Shown here piece after piece: positions 17,448-27,600 of a stretch of 64,000 bases of DNA. Under the pieces are notes generated by a model, which worked only from the letters and a program-made list of their open reading frames with translations, had not been told where the DNA came from and did no database searches. Made by a program: the position numbers and the translations under genes. The stretch comes from an uncultured Desulfobacter sp. (GTDB lineage: Bacteria; Desulfobacterota; Desulfobacteria; Desulfobacterales; Desulfobacteraceae): NCBI RefSeq assembly GCF_963664415.1, contig NZ_OY761441.1, positions 124,001 through 188,000 on the forward strand, read 5' to 3'. How positions within the stretch are numbered: position 1 is the stretch's first letter; each line of letters begins with the position of its first letter.

Positions 17448-17660
17448 ATGGACAAACAAAAGCTTACATTCTATTATGGTATTATTTTAATCGTCGTGGG
17501 TATCGCAGTTTTCATAAGAGTACCCCAGGTGATACCCCAAATTGAGACCATTGATTTTTTTAAAAATAAAATTGGAATTGTAAAGTTCTGTGCCTATTTT
17601 CTAGGTTTTCTTCTGGTCTTGGCCGGGGGTATCCGGGTGACCAGAAATTATAAAAAATAG
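17448..17660 (+). CDS. Small membrane protein, function unknown
   Basis: 70 residues starting one base after the ABC-F stop, with two hydrophobic segments (YYGIILIVVGIAVFI at about 9-23 and FCAYFLGFLLVLAGGIRV at about 46-63) and a basic C-terminus (TRNYKK). An in-frame ATG at 17436 inside the ABC-F gene is an alternative start. It is probably co-transcribed with the ABC-F gene and with the GspE-like gene 21 bases downstream. No family is recognised. Confidence 0.6.
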   Translation: MDKQKLTFYYGIILIVVGIAVFIRVPQVIPQIETIDFFKNKIGIVKFCAYFLGFLLVLAGGIRVTRNYKK

Positions 17661-17681
17661 TAACCGTCTTAAGGATATTTT

Positions 17682-19910
17682 ATGGCCGCCAGCACAGCTC
17701 AAAAATCCGGATCCAGCCTTAAATCCACTATTAAAGATCAATCTGGTGCCGGTAAAGTTAAAATCGGTGAAATCCTTTCCAAAGAAGGACAGATTACTTC
17801 CATTATGCTCAACGAAGCCCTCTCGGTCCAGAAAAAGACCAATGAGCGGCTTTCGGGTATTCTGCTCCAGAGAGGCTATATTGATCCGGATACCATCGTC
17901 AATGTGCTGGGACGATTATACAACTACAAAGTTGTCTCTTTTTCTGAAATAAAGCCGGATCCCGAGGCGCTGAAGCTTCTGCCCTATGATGAAGCCAAAA
18001 AACATTTGGTTTTTCCTCTGAAGCTGGCCGGAGACGACCTGCACGTCTGTATGTCGGAACCCACGGATACGGATTCGGTTGCAGATCTTGGAAAGAATAC
18101 GCGCAAAAATATCCGGGCTTTTGTGTCCACTGAAAATGATATCATACAGGCCTATCGTGATTTTTATAAAATTTCCGATGAAGAGTATAAGAGCTTTCTT
18201 CATTTTGAGGATGAGGCAGAAGATGATGAACCGGTAACCTCTGTTGATGATTTTGGTTCCCTGGTGTCCGAGGCTGCCGAAGAGCTTGAGGTGGCTGCCG
18301 TCGATACGGATGCAGGTACGGATGAGTTTATGGCTTCGGATGCCCCCATCATCAAACTGGTAAACGGTATCCTGACTAAAGCAATCAATGACGGCGTGTC
18401 GGATATACACATCGAACCCTTTGAAAAAACATTCCAGGTGCGCTACCGCCTGGACGGCGGCATGTACAAGGCCATGAACCTGCCGCTGTCTATTAAAAAT
18501 GCCGTAATTTCAAGGATAAAGATTCTGGCCTCCCTGGATATTGCCGAACGTAGGATACCCCAGGATGGTCGAATCAAACTCCGGCTAGGCAAGAAAAAGT
18601 CCGTTGACTTTCGTGTGTCCACCCTGCCTACCCTGTTTGGCGAAAGCATTGTTATGCGTATCCTGGACCAGAGCGCATTGAGTGTTGATTTGACTCGTTT
18701 AGGTTTTGAATCCGGCACCTTTGACATGCTCAAACGCTGTATTTCAAGACCCTATGGCCTGCTGCTGGTGACCGGCCCCACAGGTTCAGGTAAAACCACG
18801 ACATTGTATTCCATTCTCAATCGTTTGAACAAGGATGATATCAAGATCCTGACCGCTGAAGATCCGGTTGAATTCAACTTTAAAGGGATCAACCAGGTGC
18901 CGGTAAAAGATGAGGTCGGCATGACCTTTGCCGCTGCCCTGAAAGCCTTTCTCAGGCAGGACCCGGATATTATCATGGTGGGCGAGATTCGTGATATTGA
19001 TACTGCTGAGATTGCCATTAAAGCAGCCATGACAGGCCATCTTGTGTTTGCCACCCTGCATACCAATGACTGTCCGTCCACCATTGGCCGGCTTGTGGAT
19101 ATCGGTATTCCGCCCTATATGCTTGCCTCCTCGGTTACCATGGTTCTGTCCCAGCGTCTTGGACGCAGGCTTTGCCCGGATTGCAAGCAGGTGGTCACCG
19201 GGCACAATCCCGAAGATCTGGAACTGCACGGTTTCCATAAGAATGAAATTCCTGATTTGACCATTTATGGTCCTAGAGGCTGCCCTAACTGCAATGGTAC
19301 CGGATACAAGGGTCGGGTCGGGCTTTATGAACTCATGGAAGTTACCGATGAGGTCGCCAAGGCCATCTCTGCAGAAGTGGCCGAAGATCAGTTGCGCAAG
19401 GTGGCGATCGCCGAAGGCATGGTTACCTTGAGAGATTCAGGCCTTGTCAAGGTAAAATCCGCAGAGACATCCCTGGACGAAGTATTAAAGAAAACCGTTA
19501 TCACAAAAGAGGCGCTGCCCGCCTATCTGGTGAATCCCGACATTGAACAATACGAGGACAAGGATGTCATCATCCGTGAAGGCAACACGGATATTGACTT
19601 TTTCAAGCTTGTTCAAGGCGCCGTTTATGTGGTCAAGGGCGGTAAGATGATTGCAGAAATTACCCAGCCCGGAGAGTATTTCGGCGAAATGGCTGCCATC
19701 ACCGGCACCCCAAGGTCTGCGTCCATTGTTTCAAAGGGTCGCTCCAAGATCAAACGGTTCCCGGGAGATAAATTGAGTGAAATTATAGAGAAATATCCTG
19801 ATGTGGCCAAACATCTGTTCACCGTTCTTGCTGATCGCCTGAACGAAACAGATCGCAAGCTTGTTTCTCTTTACAACCAGATTAAAAAAAGTAAAGTCAG
19901 CAACAGCTAA
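17682..19910 (+). CDS. GspE/PilB-type secretion ATPase fused to a cyclic-nucleotide-binding domain
   Basis: 742 residues. An N-terminal MshEN-type domain (about 25-160, GEILSKEGQITSIMLNEAL) and an acidic linker precede a complete T2SS/T4P ATPase with Walker A GPTGSGKTTTLYS near 362, Asp box AEDPVEF, Walker B IIMVGEIRD, and His box ATLHTND. A four-Cys zinc site follows (CPDC, CPNC). Residues about 620-735 add a CRP-like cNMP-binding fold with the phosphate-binding cassette GEYFGEMAAITGTPRSASI. Family members normally end after the C-terminal lobe, so this is an extra sensor domain. No pilus or secretion genes lie nearby. Control of assembly by c-di-GMP (via MshEN) and/or a cyclic nucleotide is inferred. 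Confidence 0.88.
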   Translation: MAASTAQKSGSSLKSTIKDQSGAGKVKIGEILSKEGQITSIMLNEALSVQKKTNERLSGILLQRGYIDPDTIVNVLGRLYNYKVVSFSEIKPDPEALKLLPYDEAKKHLVFPLKLAGDDLHVCMSEPTDTDSVADLGKNTRKNIRAFVSTENDIIQAYRDFYKISDEEYKSFLHFEDEAEDDEPVTSVDDFGSLVSEAAEELEVAAVDTDAGTDEFMASDAPIIKLVNGILTKAINDGVSDIHIEPFEKTFQVRYRLDGGMYKAMNLPLSIKNAVISRIKILASLDIAERRIPQDGRIKLRLGKKKSVDFRVSTLPTLFGESIVMRILDQSALSVDLTRLGFESGTFDMLKRCISRPYGLLLVTGPTGSGKTTTLYSILNRLNKDDIKILTAEDPVEFNFKGINQVPVKDEVGMTFAAALKAFLRQDPDIIMVGEIRDIDTAEIAIKAAMTGHLVFATLHTNDCPSTIGRLVDIGIPPYMLASSVTMVLSQRLGRRLCPDCKQVVTGHNPEDLELHGFHKNEIPDLTIYGPRGCPNCNGTGYKGRVGLYELMEVTDEVAKAISAEVAEDQLRKVAIAEGMVTLRDSGLVKVKSAETSLDEVLKKTVITKEALPAYLVNPDIEQYEDKDVIIREGNTDIDFFKLVQGAVYVVKGGKMIAEITQPGEYFGEMAAITGTPRSASIVSKGRSKIKRFPGDKLSEIIEKYPDVAKHLFTVLADRLNETDRKLVSLYNQIKKSKVSNS

Positions 19911-20029
19911 AAAAATTCCGGTTACGATCTTTAACAGCCTGTTACCCTACCGGTGAAGTGAAAATTTCGTTTGATTCACTGCCGTATTCCTGTCTGGTTG
20001 GGAGTATTTAAATTTTTCCAAACCGCCGC

Positions 20030-20126
20030 TAATGGCCATGGGCTGACTTGGTCTATCATCATCCAAGCACAGCCCACAACAAAATATGAAAGCAATGAAG
20101 TAAGTTACTTGTACTTTCACATAAGA
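20030..20126 (-). repeat. Dispersed two-hairpin intergenic repeat, copy 3 (full, inverted)
   Basis: Read on minus it runs TTATGTGAAAGTACAAG, GCTTTCATATTTTGTTGTGGGC, then GATAGACCAAGTCAGCCCATGG. It is nearest to the copy at 8918, sharing TGATAGACCAAGTC and GCCCATGGC. It ends 11 bases before the response regulator remnant at 20138. Confidence 0.8.
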
Positions 20127-20137
20127 GGTACGATCGG

Positions 20138-20350
20138 ATGCCTGATATTTTAATTGTGGAATATGAGATTCTCATCGCCGAAGAGATAAAGGACTGCCTT
20201 TTACGGCATGGTTTCGGTGTCACCGAACTTGCGGTAAAAGAGCCTGATGCCGTTGTCATGGACATAAAACTTCCAGGAGAACCGGACGGTATCGCCACTG
20301 CAGAAAAGATTTATACACAATGGCACATCCCCTGTATTTTTTTTATTGCC
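20138..20350 (+). pseudogene. Remnant of a response regulator receiver domain
   Basis: Starts like an intact receiver (DILIVEYEILIAEEIKDCLL, then RHGFGVTELA). It then jumps over the second helix and strand to EPDAVVMDIKLPGEPDGIA and stops resembling the family after IPCIFFIA. The first acidic pair has become VEYE. The Lys-containing end and any output domain are gone. The frame stays open to 20542, but the later residues are a hydrophobic jumble. At 20345-20545 the minus strand shows short coding-like stretches (EALKIAAQYPKLSRQIG, MADPHKKKIVIDY) that I cannot identify. Confidence 0.65.
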
Positions 20351-20631
20351 TGGAACGCCAGAGGCATTATAGTCAATCACTATTTTCTTTTTGTGGGGAT
20401 CTGCCATTTTTTTATCGCACTGGTATTTGTTTTTCATACCTTGTCATACAAGGGAATGAACATTTTTGTCGGACACGGTACCAATCTGCCGACTCAGTTT
20501 TGGATACTGGGCGGCTATTTTCAATGCTTCACTTTTCTTTAGGCAGGTATTCTCATTTTAAATTTATCATTCCACCACATTCATAAATTTTTTGATTAAA
20601 AAGTCCGTTTAACCATAGCAAGGAGATATTT

Positions 20632-21639
20632 ATGGATATGAATGTATTTATCGGCAAGGTTCCCAAGGCAGAACTACATCTTCATATTGAAGGAACCCTG
20701 GAACCTGAGGCCTTGTTCCGTCTGGCCGAAAGAAATAAAATACCCATCAAGTTTGATTCGGTAGACGCACTGAAACAGGCGTATCAGTTCAATAATCTGC
20801 AGTCTTTTCTGGATATCTATTATGAGGGTGCCGGTGTCCTTCAAAAACAAATTGATTTTTATGATTTGACATGGGCATATCTGCTGAAAGCCAAAGAACA
20901 AAATGTCCGGCATGTTGAAATCTTTTTTGACCCCCAGACCCATACCGAACGAGGCATTGATTTTGAAACGGTCATTAACGGTATATATGACGCGTTGTCG
21001 GACGGTTCTCGGAATCTGGGCATTTCATTTTGCCTGATCATGTGCTTTTTACGTCATCTGCCTGAATCCCAGGCCATGGAAACTCTTTCCCAGGCCTTGG
21101 ATTTTAAGGATAAGATTGTGGCAGTCGGTCTGGATTCATCCGAATTCGGGCATCCACCATCCAAATTCAAACGTGTTTTTGACAAAGCACGGCAAGAGGG
21201 GTTTTTGACCGTGGCCCATGCAGGAGAAGAGGGGCCGCCCGAATATATATGGGAGGCCCTCCGGGAGCTTAAAGTTCAGCGCATTGATCATGGGGTGCGC
21301 TCGCTTGAAGACCCGTCTTTGATTGCTGAACTCAAGCGCAGTCAGATCCCCTTAACGGTGTGTCCGCTTTCCAATATCAAGCTGCGCGTATTCAAAACCA
21401 TGCAGGAACATAATTTTAAAAAGCTGTTTGACCGGGGGCTTTGCCTGACGGTCAACTCCGATGATCCGGCATATTTCGGGGGATATGTTGCTGAAAATTA
21501 TCTGGCGCTCCAAAACGCTTTTCAGTTGACTCGAAAGGACATCGCGCAACTGGCGATAAATTCTTTTGAAGCTGCGTTTATCAATCGGGACAAAAAAGAT
21601 ACATTTATTGCCCAGATTAAAGAAACCATGGCTGAATAG
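20632..21639 (+). CDS. Adenine deaminase (Aah1/Add-type amidohydrolase)
   Basis: 335 residues. A zinc-dependent purine deaminase of the adenosine deaminase superfamily. Metal ligands and catalytic residues lie in ELHLHIEGTLEPE (HxH), AHAGEEGPPEY (His and Glu), RIDHGVRSLED (His) and TVNSDDPAYFGG (Asp pair). The stretch VGLDSSEFGHPPSKF, in place of the DLAGDE of true adenosine deaminases, is the mark of the adenine deaminase branch (fungal Aah1, Pseudomonas PA0148), so hydrolysis of adenine to hypoxanthine is the better guess. AAGGAG precedes the ATG. It is flanked on both sides by regulator pseudogenes and stands alone in purine salvage here. Confidence 0.85.
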   Translation: MDMNVFIGKVPKAELHLHIEGTLEPEALFRLAERNKIPIKFDSVDALKQAYQFNNLQSFLDIYYEGAGVLQKQIDFYDLTWAYLLKAKEQNVRHVEIFFDPQTHTERGIDFETVINGIYDALSDGSRNLGISFCLIMCFLRHLPESQAMETLSQALDFKDKIVAVGLDSSEFGHPPSKFKRVFDKARQEGFLTVAHAGEEGPPEYIWEALRELKVQRIDHGVRSLEDPSLIAELKRSQIPLTVCPLSNIKLRVFKTMQEHNFKKLFDRGLCLTVNSDDPAYFGGYVAENYLALQNAFQLTRKDIAQLAINSFEAAFINRDKKDTFIAQIKETMAE

Positions 21640-21658
21640 CTGTCATCAAAAAGCAGAC

Positions 21659-22130
21659 ATGAACCGTCTGATTCCACATCGTCAAGACATTTCAAGCCCT
21701 GTTTTACTGATTTTAACCCATGCCGAAGATGAATGGCAACTGATTTCAACGATCTTGTTCGATGTCGGCAATCTTCGTCGGGCTTCTGATCTTCAAACTG
21801 CACTGACACTACATACCGGGTCACCATTTGATTTGATTCTGGCCGACATCGAACTGCTGTCAACTGAAGAACCGGGCATGTCGGCGTTCAGGGCGGTTAA
21901 TCCATTTGTTCAGTTGCCCCCACCATTGCCAGCGTTTTGCTGCTGGGAGAAACCGGTACAGGTAAAGGTACGCTGGCCCGATTGATCCACTGGCACAGCC
22001 GTCGCTATGAAGAACCCTTTATCTCTATCCGCCCAAATTAAGCTGCTCCAGGTCCTTCCGGCAGCTAAACCGGCTGCTGACCCGGCACGGGCTGGATAAG
22101 AAACAATTCAAACACCCAAAAGACACATGA
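21659..22130 (+). pseudogene. Remnant of a sigma-54-dependent response regulator
   Basis: From ATG 21659 a receiver-like stretch (SSPVLLILTHAEDEWQLI, then SPFDLILADIELL) runs to about 21900. The next frame gives the AAA+ Walker A region SVLLLGETGTGKGTLARLIH and EEPFISI. After a deletion of almost the whole AAA+ domain, a third frame gives the Fis-type end RQLNRLLTRHGLDKKQFKHP, stopping at 22130. Receiver start, P-loop and HTH tail of one NtrC-like regulator are thus fused by deletion and frameshifted. Confidence 0.7.
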
Positions 22131-22162
22131 TGTCTGATTAACGAAATGATCGACATCTATAT

Positions 22163-22705
22163 TCAACTTTTGTTTTTTTGTTGATAGAACCGGTCTTTCT
22201 CGCTGTAAATGCAGCCGCAATACTGTTGGCGGTACATACCCAGGGATTTTGAGGACTCTATGCCCTGTTTCCAGCCTTCACGAAAATCCTGGTAAATGAA
22301 TTTCAACCCATATTGTTTTGCAAGGTTCTGGCCGATTTCCGTGATCATCTGATGGTTCTGGAATTTTGAATAGAGCAGGGTGGTGGAGAATCCGTCAAAT
22401 TTTCCTTTTTTGGCGACCAGGGCACTGGCTTTAAGACGTGCGTGATAGCAGTATCTGCACCTGTTTTTTTCCCTGAACGTCACGGCGCGCAAAAAATCTT
22501 CAAGTTCATACCCCTTTTGCCAGACCATTTTCAGTTTCACCTGATCCGCATAATCGCGCAAGGTTTCCTCACGCCTCAAACATTCGGTGAACGGATGAAT
22601 ATTGTGCCGGTAAAAATAACCCATGACCTCCATGTCCATGCGTCGCAACACCTCAAGGGGATAGATGGTACACGGACCGCAACAGGTATGCAAAAGAACT
22701 TTCAT
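22163..22705 (-). CDS. queH: Epoxyqueuosine reductase QueH
   Basis: 180 residues, usual length for the DUF208/QueH family, the non-B12 enzyme that reduces epoxyqueuosine to queuosine in tRNA. The conserved cysteines are present: LLHTCCGPCTIYPLE at the N-terminus, CRYCYHARL in the middle and QQYCGCIYSEKDRF near the end, which bind a 4Fe-4S cluster and a second iron. The SKFQNHQMI stretch is also typical. Start and yggS stop share a base (TAATG), so it is coupled to yggS and maf upstream. Confidence 0.9.
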   Translation of the reverse strand: MKVLLHTCCGPCTIYPLEVLRRMDMEVMGYFYRHNIHPFTECLRREETLRDYADQVKLKMVWQKGYELEDFLRAVTFREKNRCRYCYHARLKASALVAKKGKFDGFSTTLLYSKFQNHQMITEIGQNLAKQYGLKFIYQDFREGWKQGIESSKSLGMYRQQYCGCIYSEKDRFYQQKNKS

Positions 22706-23391
22706 TACCGTGCTCCGAAGATGGCTGTGCCAACACGCACTAACGTCGACCCTTCTTCAACGGCCACGGTAAAATCATTGCTCATGCCCATTGATAAATG
22801 GGTCATGTCCGTATGGGGAAGATTGAGTATTTCGATTTCTTTGCTGAGCTCTCTAAGTCTTTTAAAATAAACTCTTGCCTCTTCAGGATCATCGAAAAAA
22901 GGCGGCATGCACATCAGCCCTGAAACATGCAGGTTTTCATATTGGGAGACCTGTCTTGCAATATCGATCATTTCGCTTTCTTGTGCACCGGATTTGGTGG
23001 TTTCCTGGGATATATTTACCTGGAGCAGAATTTTTTGAATTTTTTCGATTTTTTCAGCCTGACGGTTGATTTCCTTGGCAAGCTTGACCGTATCCACGGT
23101 ATGGATCAGGTCAAAATATTTTACTGCGAATTTGGCTTTATTGGATTGAAGATGCCCTATAAAATGCCAGTTCGCTGAGTCTCTGCCGAGCAGATCAATT
23201 TTTTCCATGGCTTCCTGGATATAATTTTCTCCAAAATCCCTGTGTCCGCCATCAATGGCTTGACGGATCATTTCAGAGGGTTTTCTTTTACTTACTGCAA
23301 TAAGGGTGACCCGGGATGCATCCCGTCCACTTTTTTGTGCTGCCGCACAAATGTCATCTTGAATTTTTTTTATGTTGGATTGAATCTGCAT
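22705..23391 (-). CDS. yggS: YggS/PLPBP family pyridoxal-phosphate homeostasis protein
   Basis: 228 residues. A single-domain alanine-racemase-like TIM barrel that binds PLP and buffers vitamin B6 rather than catalysing a known reaction. The PLP lysine lies in TLIAVSKRKPSEMI, with family motifs FGENYIQEA, WHFIGHLQSNK, LQVNISQETTKSG and LSMGMSNDF near the phosphate site. It is the middle gene of maf-yggS-queH, with two bases between the maf stop and this ATG and a one-base overlap with queH. Confidence 0.9.
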   Translation of the reverse strand: MQIQSNIKKIQDDICAAAQKSGRDASRVTLIAVSKRKPSEMIRQAIDGGHRDFGENYIQEAMEKIDLLGRDSANWHFIGHLQSNKAKFAVKYFDLIHTVDTVKLAKEINRQAEKIEKIQKILLQVNISQETTKSGAQESEMIDIARQVSQYENLHVSGLMCMPPFFDDPEEARVYFKRLRELSKEIEILNLPHTDMTHLSMGMSNDFTVAVEEGSTLVRVGTAIFGAR

Positions 23392-23393
23392 TG

Positions 23394-23999
23394 TTATTTT
23401 GCTTCCTTAAAACTGATTGCCCCCAAAGCTGCCAGGGCCTCAATGAGTTCACATACCGGCAGGCCGACAACATTGGTGTACGATCCACGGATCTCTTTAA
23501 CCAGAAAGGCACCAATACCTTGTATCCCGTATCCTCCGGCCTTGTCATAGGGCTCTTGGGTAGCTGCATACCAGTTGATCTCATCGTTGGATAGTCGTTT
23601 GAACCGCACCCGGGTGTTTGCAACCTTTGTAACCAAAGCATTGGCGTTCGGTCTGGTGATTGTGAAGGCGGTAAAGACATTGTGTTCTCTGTTGTTGAGC
23701 CGGCTTAACATGGTTACTGCCTGCCCGTGCCCGTCAGGTTTGCCTAAAATCGTATCATCAACAGCCACAATGGTGTCCGCCCCGATGGTCCAGGCGTCAG
23801 GATAGTTCGCAGCTACAGCCTGGGCCTTTAGTTTAGATAATAGACAGACATAGTTTTCAGGATCCATAGACGGATCAACTTGGGATTCGTCAATTGCAGC
23901 CACATGAATTTTGAAATCTATACCAGCCTGGGCCATAAGCTCTTTTCTGCGCGGAGAACCCGAGGCAAGGATAATTTCTTCTTTATTTATCTCTTTCAT
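23394..23999 (-). CDS. maf: Maf family nucleoside triphosphate pyrophosphatase
   Basis: 201 residues. It hydrolyses non-canonical or modified NTPs (dTTP/UTP or m7GTP types) to the monophosphate and PPi. The N-terminal signature is LASGSPRRKELM. The metal and base-binding motif is GADTIVAVDDTILGKP, followed by DKAGGYGIQG and GSYTNVVGLP near the end. It is the first gene of a three-gene minus-strand operon with yggS and queH; its promoter lies in the region after 24000. Confidence 0.9.
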   Translation of the reverse strand: MKEINKEEIILASGSPRRKELMAQAGIDFKIHVAAIDESQVDPSMDPENYVCLLSKLKAQAVAANYPDAWTIGADTIVAVDDTILGKPDGHGQAVTMLSRLNNREHNVFTAFTITRPNANALVTKVANTRVRFKRLSNDEINWYAATQEPYDKAGGYGIQGIGAFLVKEIRGSYTNVVGLPVCELIEALAALGAISFKEAK

Positions 24000-24299
24000 G
24001 ACCCCTTATGTATCATAATTGGTGGTCAATGTCATAAAGTTAAGAACTCTTGTAGATAAACTATGCCCAGGAATTTATCGCCAGACATAAAAAAACGAGA
24101 AAGATTTAAGATCATGAAAATAAGTATGAATATCAGTTGAATATGACGCAGGCAATTTCAAAATCTAAAGATACACTCTTTTTGCTTTTTGAAAGGCCCC
24201 ATAAAATTATCGTACAATTGATTAAGGACCTTCATGCTCTATTCATGGGGGCAACTGAACCCATTAGGCCCGGGCGTAAATTCAAACGGGAACATAAGA
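24000..24299. other. Intergenic region upstream of maf, no supported gene
   Basis: AT-rich DNA that should hold the maf promoter. A short plus-strand frame at 24137-24343 has no recognisable content and no convincing ribosome site, so it is not called. No repeat element or terminator is seen. Confidence 0.4.
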
Positions 24300-24635
24300 T
24301 CACCAAACGGGAGCACCACATGGGATATAAGCCTTGCCGCTAACTTTATGACATTGAGTCCTGAGGTTATTGTATAATAGTAAATAGAAAAGCGCCATGA
24401 GTAATTCCGTTTTGATCCAAAACTTTAAAGAAAATTTACACGCCTTCACCCCGAAAAACAAAGGGTTTTGAGTTCCCGGCCAGACACTATATACAACAAA
24501 AGGAATTGAAAAAGCTTCAACGGACAGATCGGCGCAAAGCCTCTTAAACCAGGCAATCACAAAGAAAAAGAGCACGACCAACAGTAGAGTTGTGTCCGAA
24601 ATCAAGTAAATTTCAAAATGAACCGCTGAAGTCAC
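24300..24635 (-). CDS. Possible small membrane protein after the RND pump gene
   Basis: A 111-codon frame from GTG 24635, three bases beyond the stop of the RND pump gene and on the same strand. It has a strong hydrophobic segment (TTLLLVVLFFFVIAWF) and a second one near residue 80 (LLMALFYLLLY). Spacing would fit an operon tail, but no family is recognised and T-rich DNA gives hydrophobic frames by chance. Possibly non-coding. Confidence 0.25.
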   Translation of the reverse strand: MTSAVHFEIYLISDTTLLLVVLFFFVIAWFKRLCADLSVEAFSIPFVVYSVWPGTQNPLFFGVKACKFSLKFWIKTELLMALFYLLLYNNLRTQCHKVSGKAYIPCGAPVW

Positions 24636-24638
24636 AAA

Positions 24639-27600
24639 CTACCGGCTATGCCGGTAGTTTGTGACATGTCCTGCAACCCTTTTAGCGTCATGCCCGATAT
24701 GGATCAGGACCGGGACGATAAACAGGGTAACAGGGGTGGCAAACAACTCCCCGAATGCCAGGGAAATCGCCGCTGGGATCAGGTACTGGGCCTGTTCCGA
24801 TGTTTCGGACAGCAAGGGCACAAGCCCGCACACCGTGGTCATAGTGGTTAAAACGATGGCCCTGAAACGGCTGTTGCCTGAAAGGATCAATGCCTGAAAA
24901 AAGGTGGGGGAATCGGGATGTGCCTCATTGACCTTGTTGAATCGGGAGAGCAGTACAAGGCTGTCATTGACCACCACACCTGTGACGGCCAGCATCCCGA
25001 AAAAGGAGAGCACGCTTAAGTCAAACCCCATGACCCGGTGCCCGATCACAGCGCCCACAAACCCGAAGGGAATCACGGACATGATCACGAAGGGCTGCCA
25101 GTAGGATTTTAAGGGCACGGCCAGGAGGGCGTAAATCAGGATCAAAATCATTACCAAGGCCCGGATCATGCCCCCTTTCATCTCGGCCATATCCTCGATG
25201 GCACCTGCGGCCTTCACGGTCAGCTGGGGATACATCTTTTTAAGGCGGGGGGCGATGTCCTTTTCAATCCGGGACATGGCCTCGTTTTCGCTGATCACAT
25301 CCTTATCCAGATTCGCTTGGACCTGGACCACCTGTTTTTTATCCTGGCGGACAATCGCCGATGGCTCAACCCCGGATTGAATGTCGGCCACAAGGGACAA
25401 AGGCACCCAAAGTCCATTGCTGGTGCGTATTCGGGACAAAAGAAGATCCCGAATATATTTACGTCGATCCTTCCGGGATTTCACGACCACCTTGACCTCT
25501 TCGGTGCCCCGCTGGATACGCTGGACATCAAGGCCGCCAAAGGCATTTCCGATCTGGCTTGCAAGATCAGAGGGGGTCAGCCCTAAGTGCCGGGCCTCGG
25601 GTTTCAGAAGCAGCCTCATCCTTGGTTTACCCGTTTCAAAATCGTCCCGGATATCATAAATCCCGTTGATGGTGCCAAGATCGTGTTCAAATCGGGCCAC
25701 GGCATCCTTGAGTAGAGACGGTTCCCTTGCTCCAAGCTCAAGGATGAATCCGCCCCCGGTTTCAAATGATCCGCTGAAGACCAAAGACTCCACCCCTTCC
25801 AAGGTTCCCACTCGTTTTCGCCACCGGTTCAGGGTCTGGATGGTGGAAAGCTGCCGATGTGCTTCGGGCTGCAGTTCCGCATAGATTTCGGCCTGGTTGG
25901 TGCCGGTGACCGATGTCATGATGCGGACAATGGGCGGCTTGTCCGTGTTCAACTCGGCCATGGCGGCCGTGTTGAGTTTTTGTGCCTGTTTTTCGATCAA
26001 TGAAATATGGGCGGTTGTCAGATCCGCAGGGGAACCGGAACGGGTCTTCAGGGTGATGGTGATGATCTGGCCCGGCACCTGGGGGAAAAACACGGTCCTG
26101 ATCCAGCCGTTTGTTATCAGGGATATGCCGCACACCGCAACGGTGACAAGAAAAAACAGGGCAGCATACCGATGGGTCAGGGTGATTTTGAGCATGGGGC
26201 GGTAAATGCGGGTATTGGCATACGCCATCACACGGGAAGCGCCTCCTTGCACCCTGTCCCACAGACGGCTTATACCGCCACGATGTCCGGGCTGTCCTGA
26301 ATCGCCATGGGTTATGGAGATGGCGGCCAGGTGGGCCGGCAGCACCAGTTTGCTCTCCAGCATGGAGGCCATCACCGAGATAATCACCACCACGGAGAAG
26401 CTGGCAAACAATTTGCCGATCTCATTTTCAATGAGAAGCAGCGGGTAAAAGGCGGCCACCGTGGTAAAGCAGCCAAACACCGTGGCTGTGGAGACCCTGT
26501 GAACGCCTTTGATGGTGCCCTCTACAGGATCCGAAGTTTCTTTTCTGGCTTCAAACACGCTTTCGCCTACCACAATGGCGTCATCCACCAGGATCCCCAG
26601 CACAATGATCATGCCAAAGGTGGTGATGTCGTTTAGGGAGTAGTTTAAAAAGCGTTCACCCATGACAGAGACGGCACAGGCCAAGGAGATGGGAATTCCT
26701 ATGGCCACCCACAGCGCCAGTTTGACATTGAGAAACAGGGCTAAAAGCAGGAAAACGATCAAAAGCCCTTGCCAGGCATTGGAGGCCAGAAGCTTGAGTC
26801 GGTCCTTCATATAGGTGGCCTGTTCAGCCCAGATGTCGATCTTAATGCCTTTGGGAAGGCCGGGCCGGATCTTGTCAACCACCTGCTTTGCCGCCTTGTT
26901 CACAGCCAGAAGATCGCCTTTTTGGCCGGTGTAGATCAGCATGCCCACGGACGGCCTGCCCTGGAACCGTGCAAAAAAAGGTTCTTCTTCAAACCCGTCC
27001 ACAACCGTTGCAACGTCTTTGACAAGGATCTGTGTACCGTTGCCCAGGGTACGGACACCGATATTGGAAAACTCCTCAAAAGAGAATGCCTTTTTGTCCG
27101 CCCGGATCACTATTTTGCCGCTTTTGCTTTCGATGCTGCCGGTGGAATAATCCAAGGAGGCCTGGTTGATGGCCGATGCCACCTCTTCTAAGGTCATGCC
27201 GTGGGAGCGAAGTTTGTCCATATCCACTTCAATACGGATTTCACGGGGCTTTTTGCCGAACACCTCAATGCGGGTGATCTTTGGATGGGAGAGCAGGTCC
27301 TCTTTTACCTGCCTTGCCGTCTGCTGCAGGGTCATTTCGTCCGTGCCGCCGTACACCTGGACAATCAGGCCCATGACATTGAATTCATCCCGGGTCACCA
27401 CAGGACGTTCGGCCCGGTCCGGCAGGTTGAAGATAGAGTCCACCCTGGACTGGATCTCATTTTGGAACCGGTCCATATCAAATCCTGAAGTTTTTTTCAC
27501 TGTTACCGTTGAGTTTGCCTCACTGGATATGGATGAAATCTTTTTTATGCCCGGCATGCCTTCCAGGGCATTTTCAATTTTCCTTGAAACCCCTCTGTCC

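Noticed and set aside
24137..24343. Plus-strand 68-codon frame in the maf/RND gap
   Set aside because: No recognisable motif, no clear ribosome site, and overlap with another weak frame.
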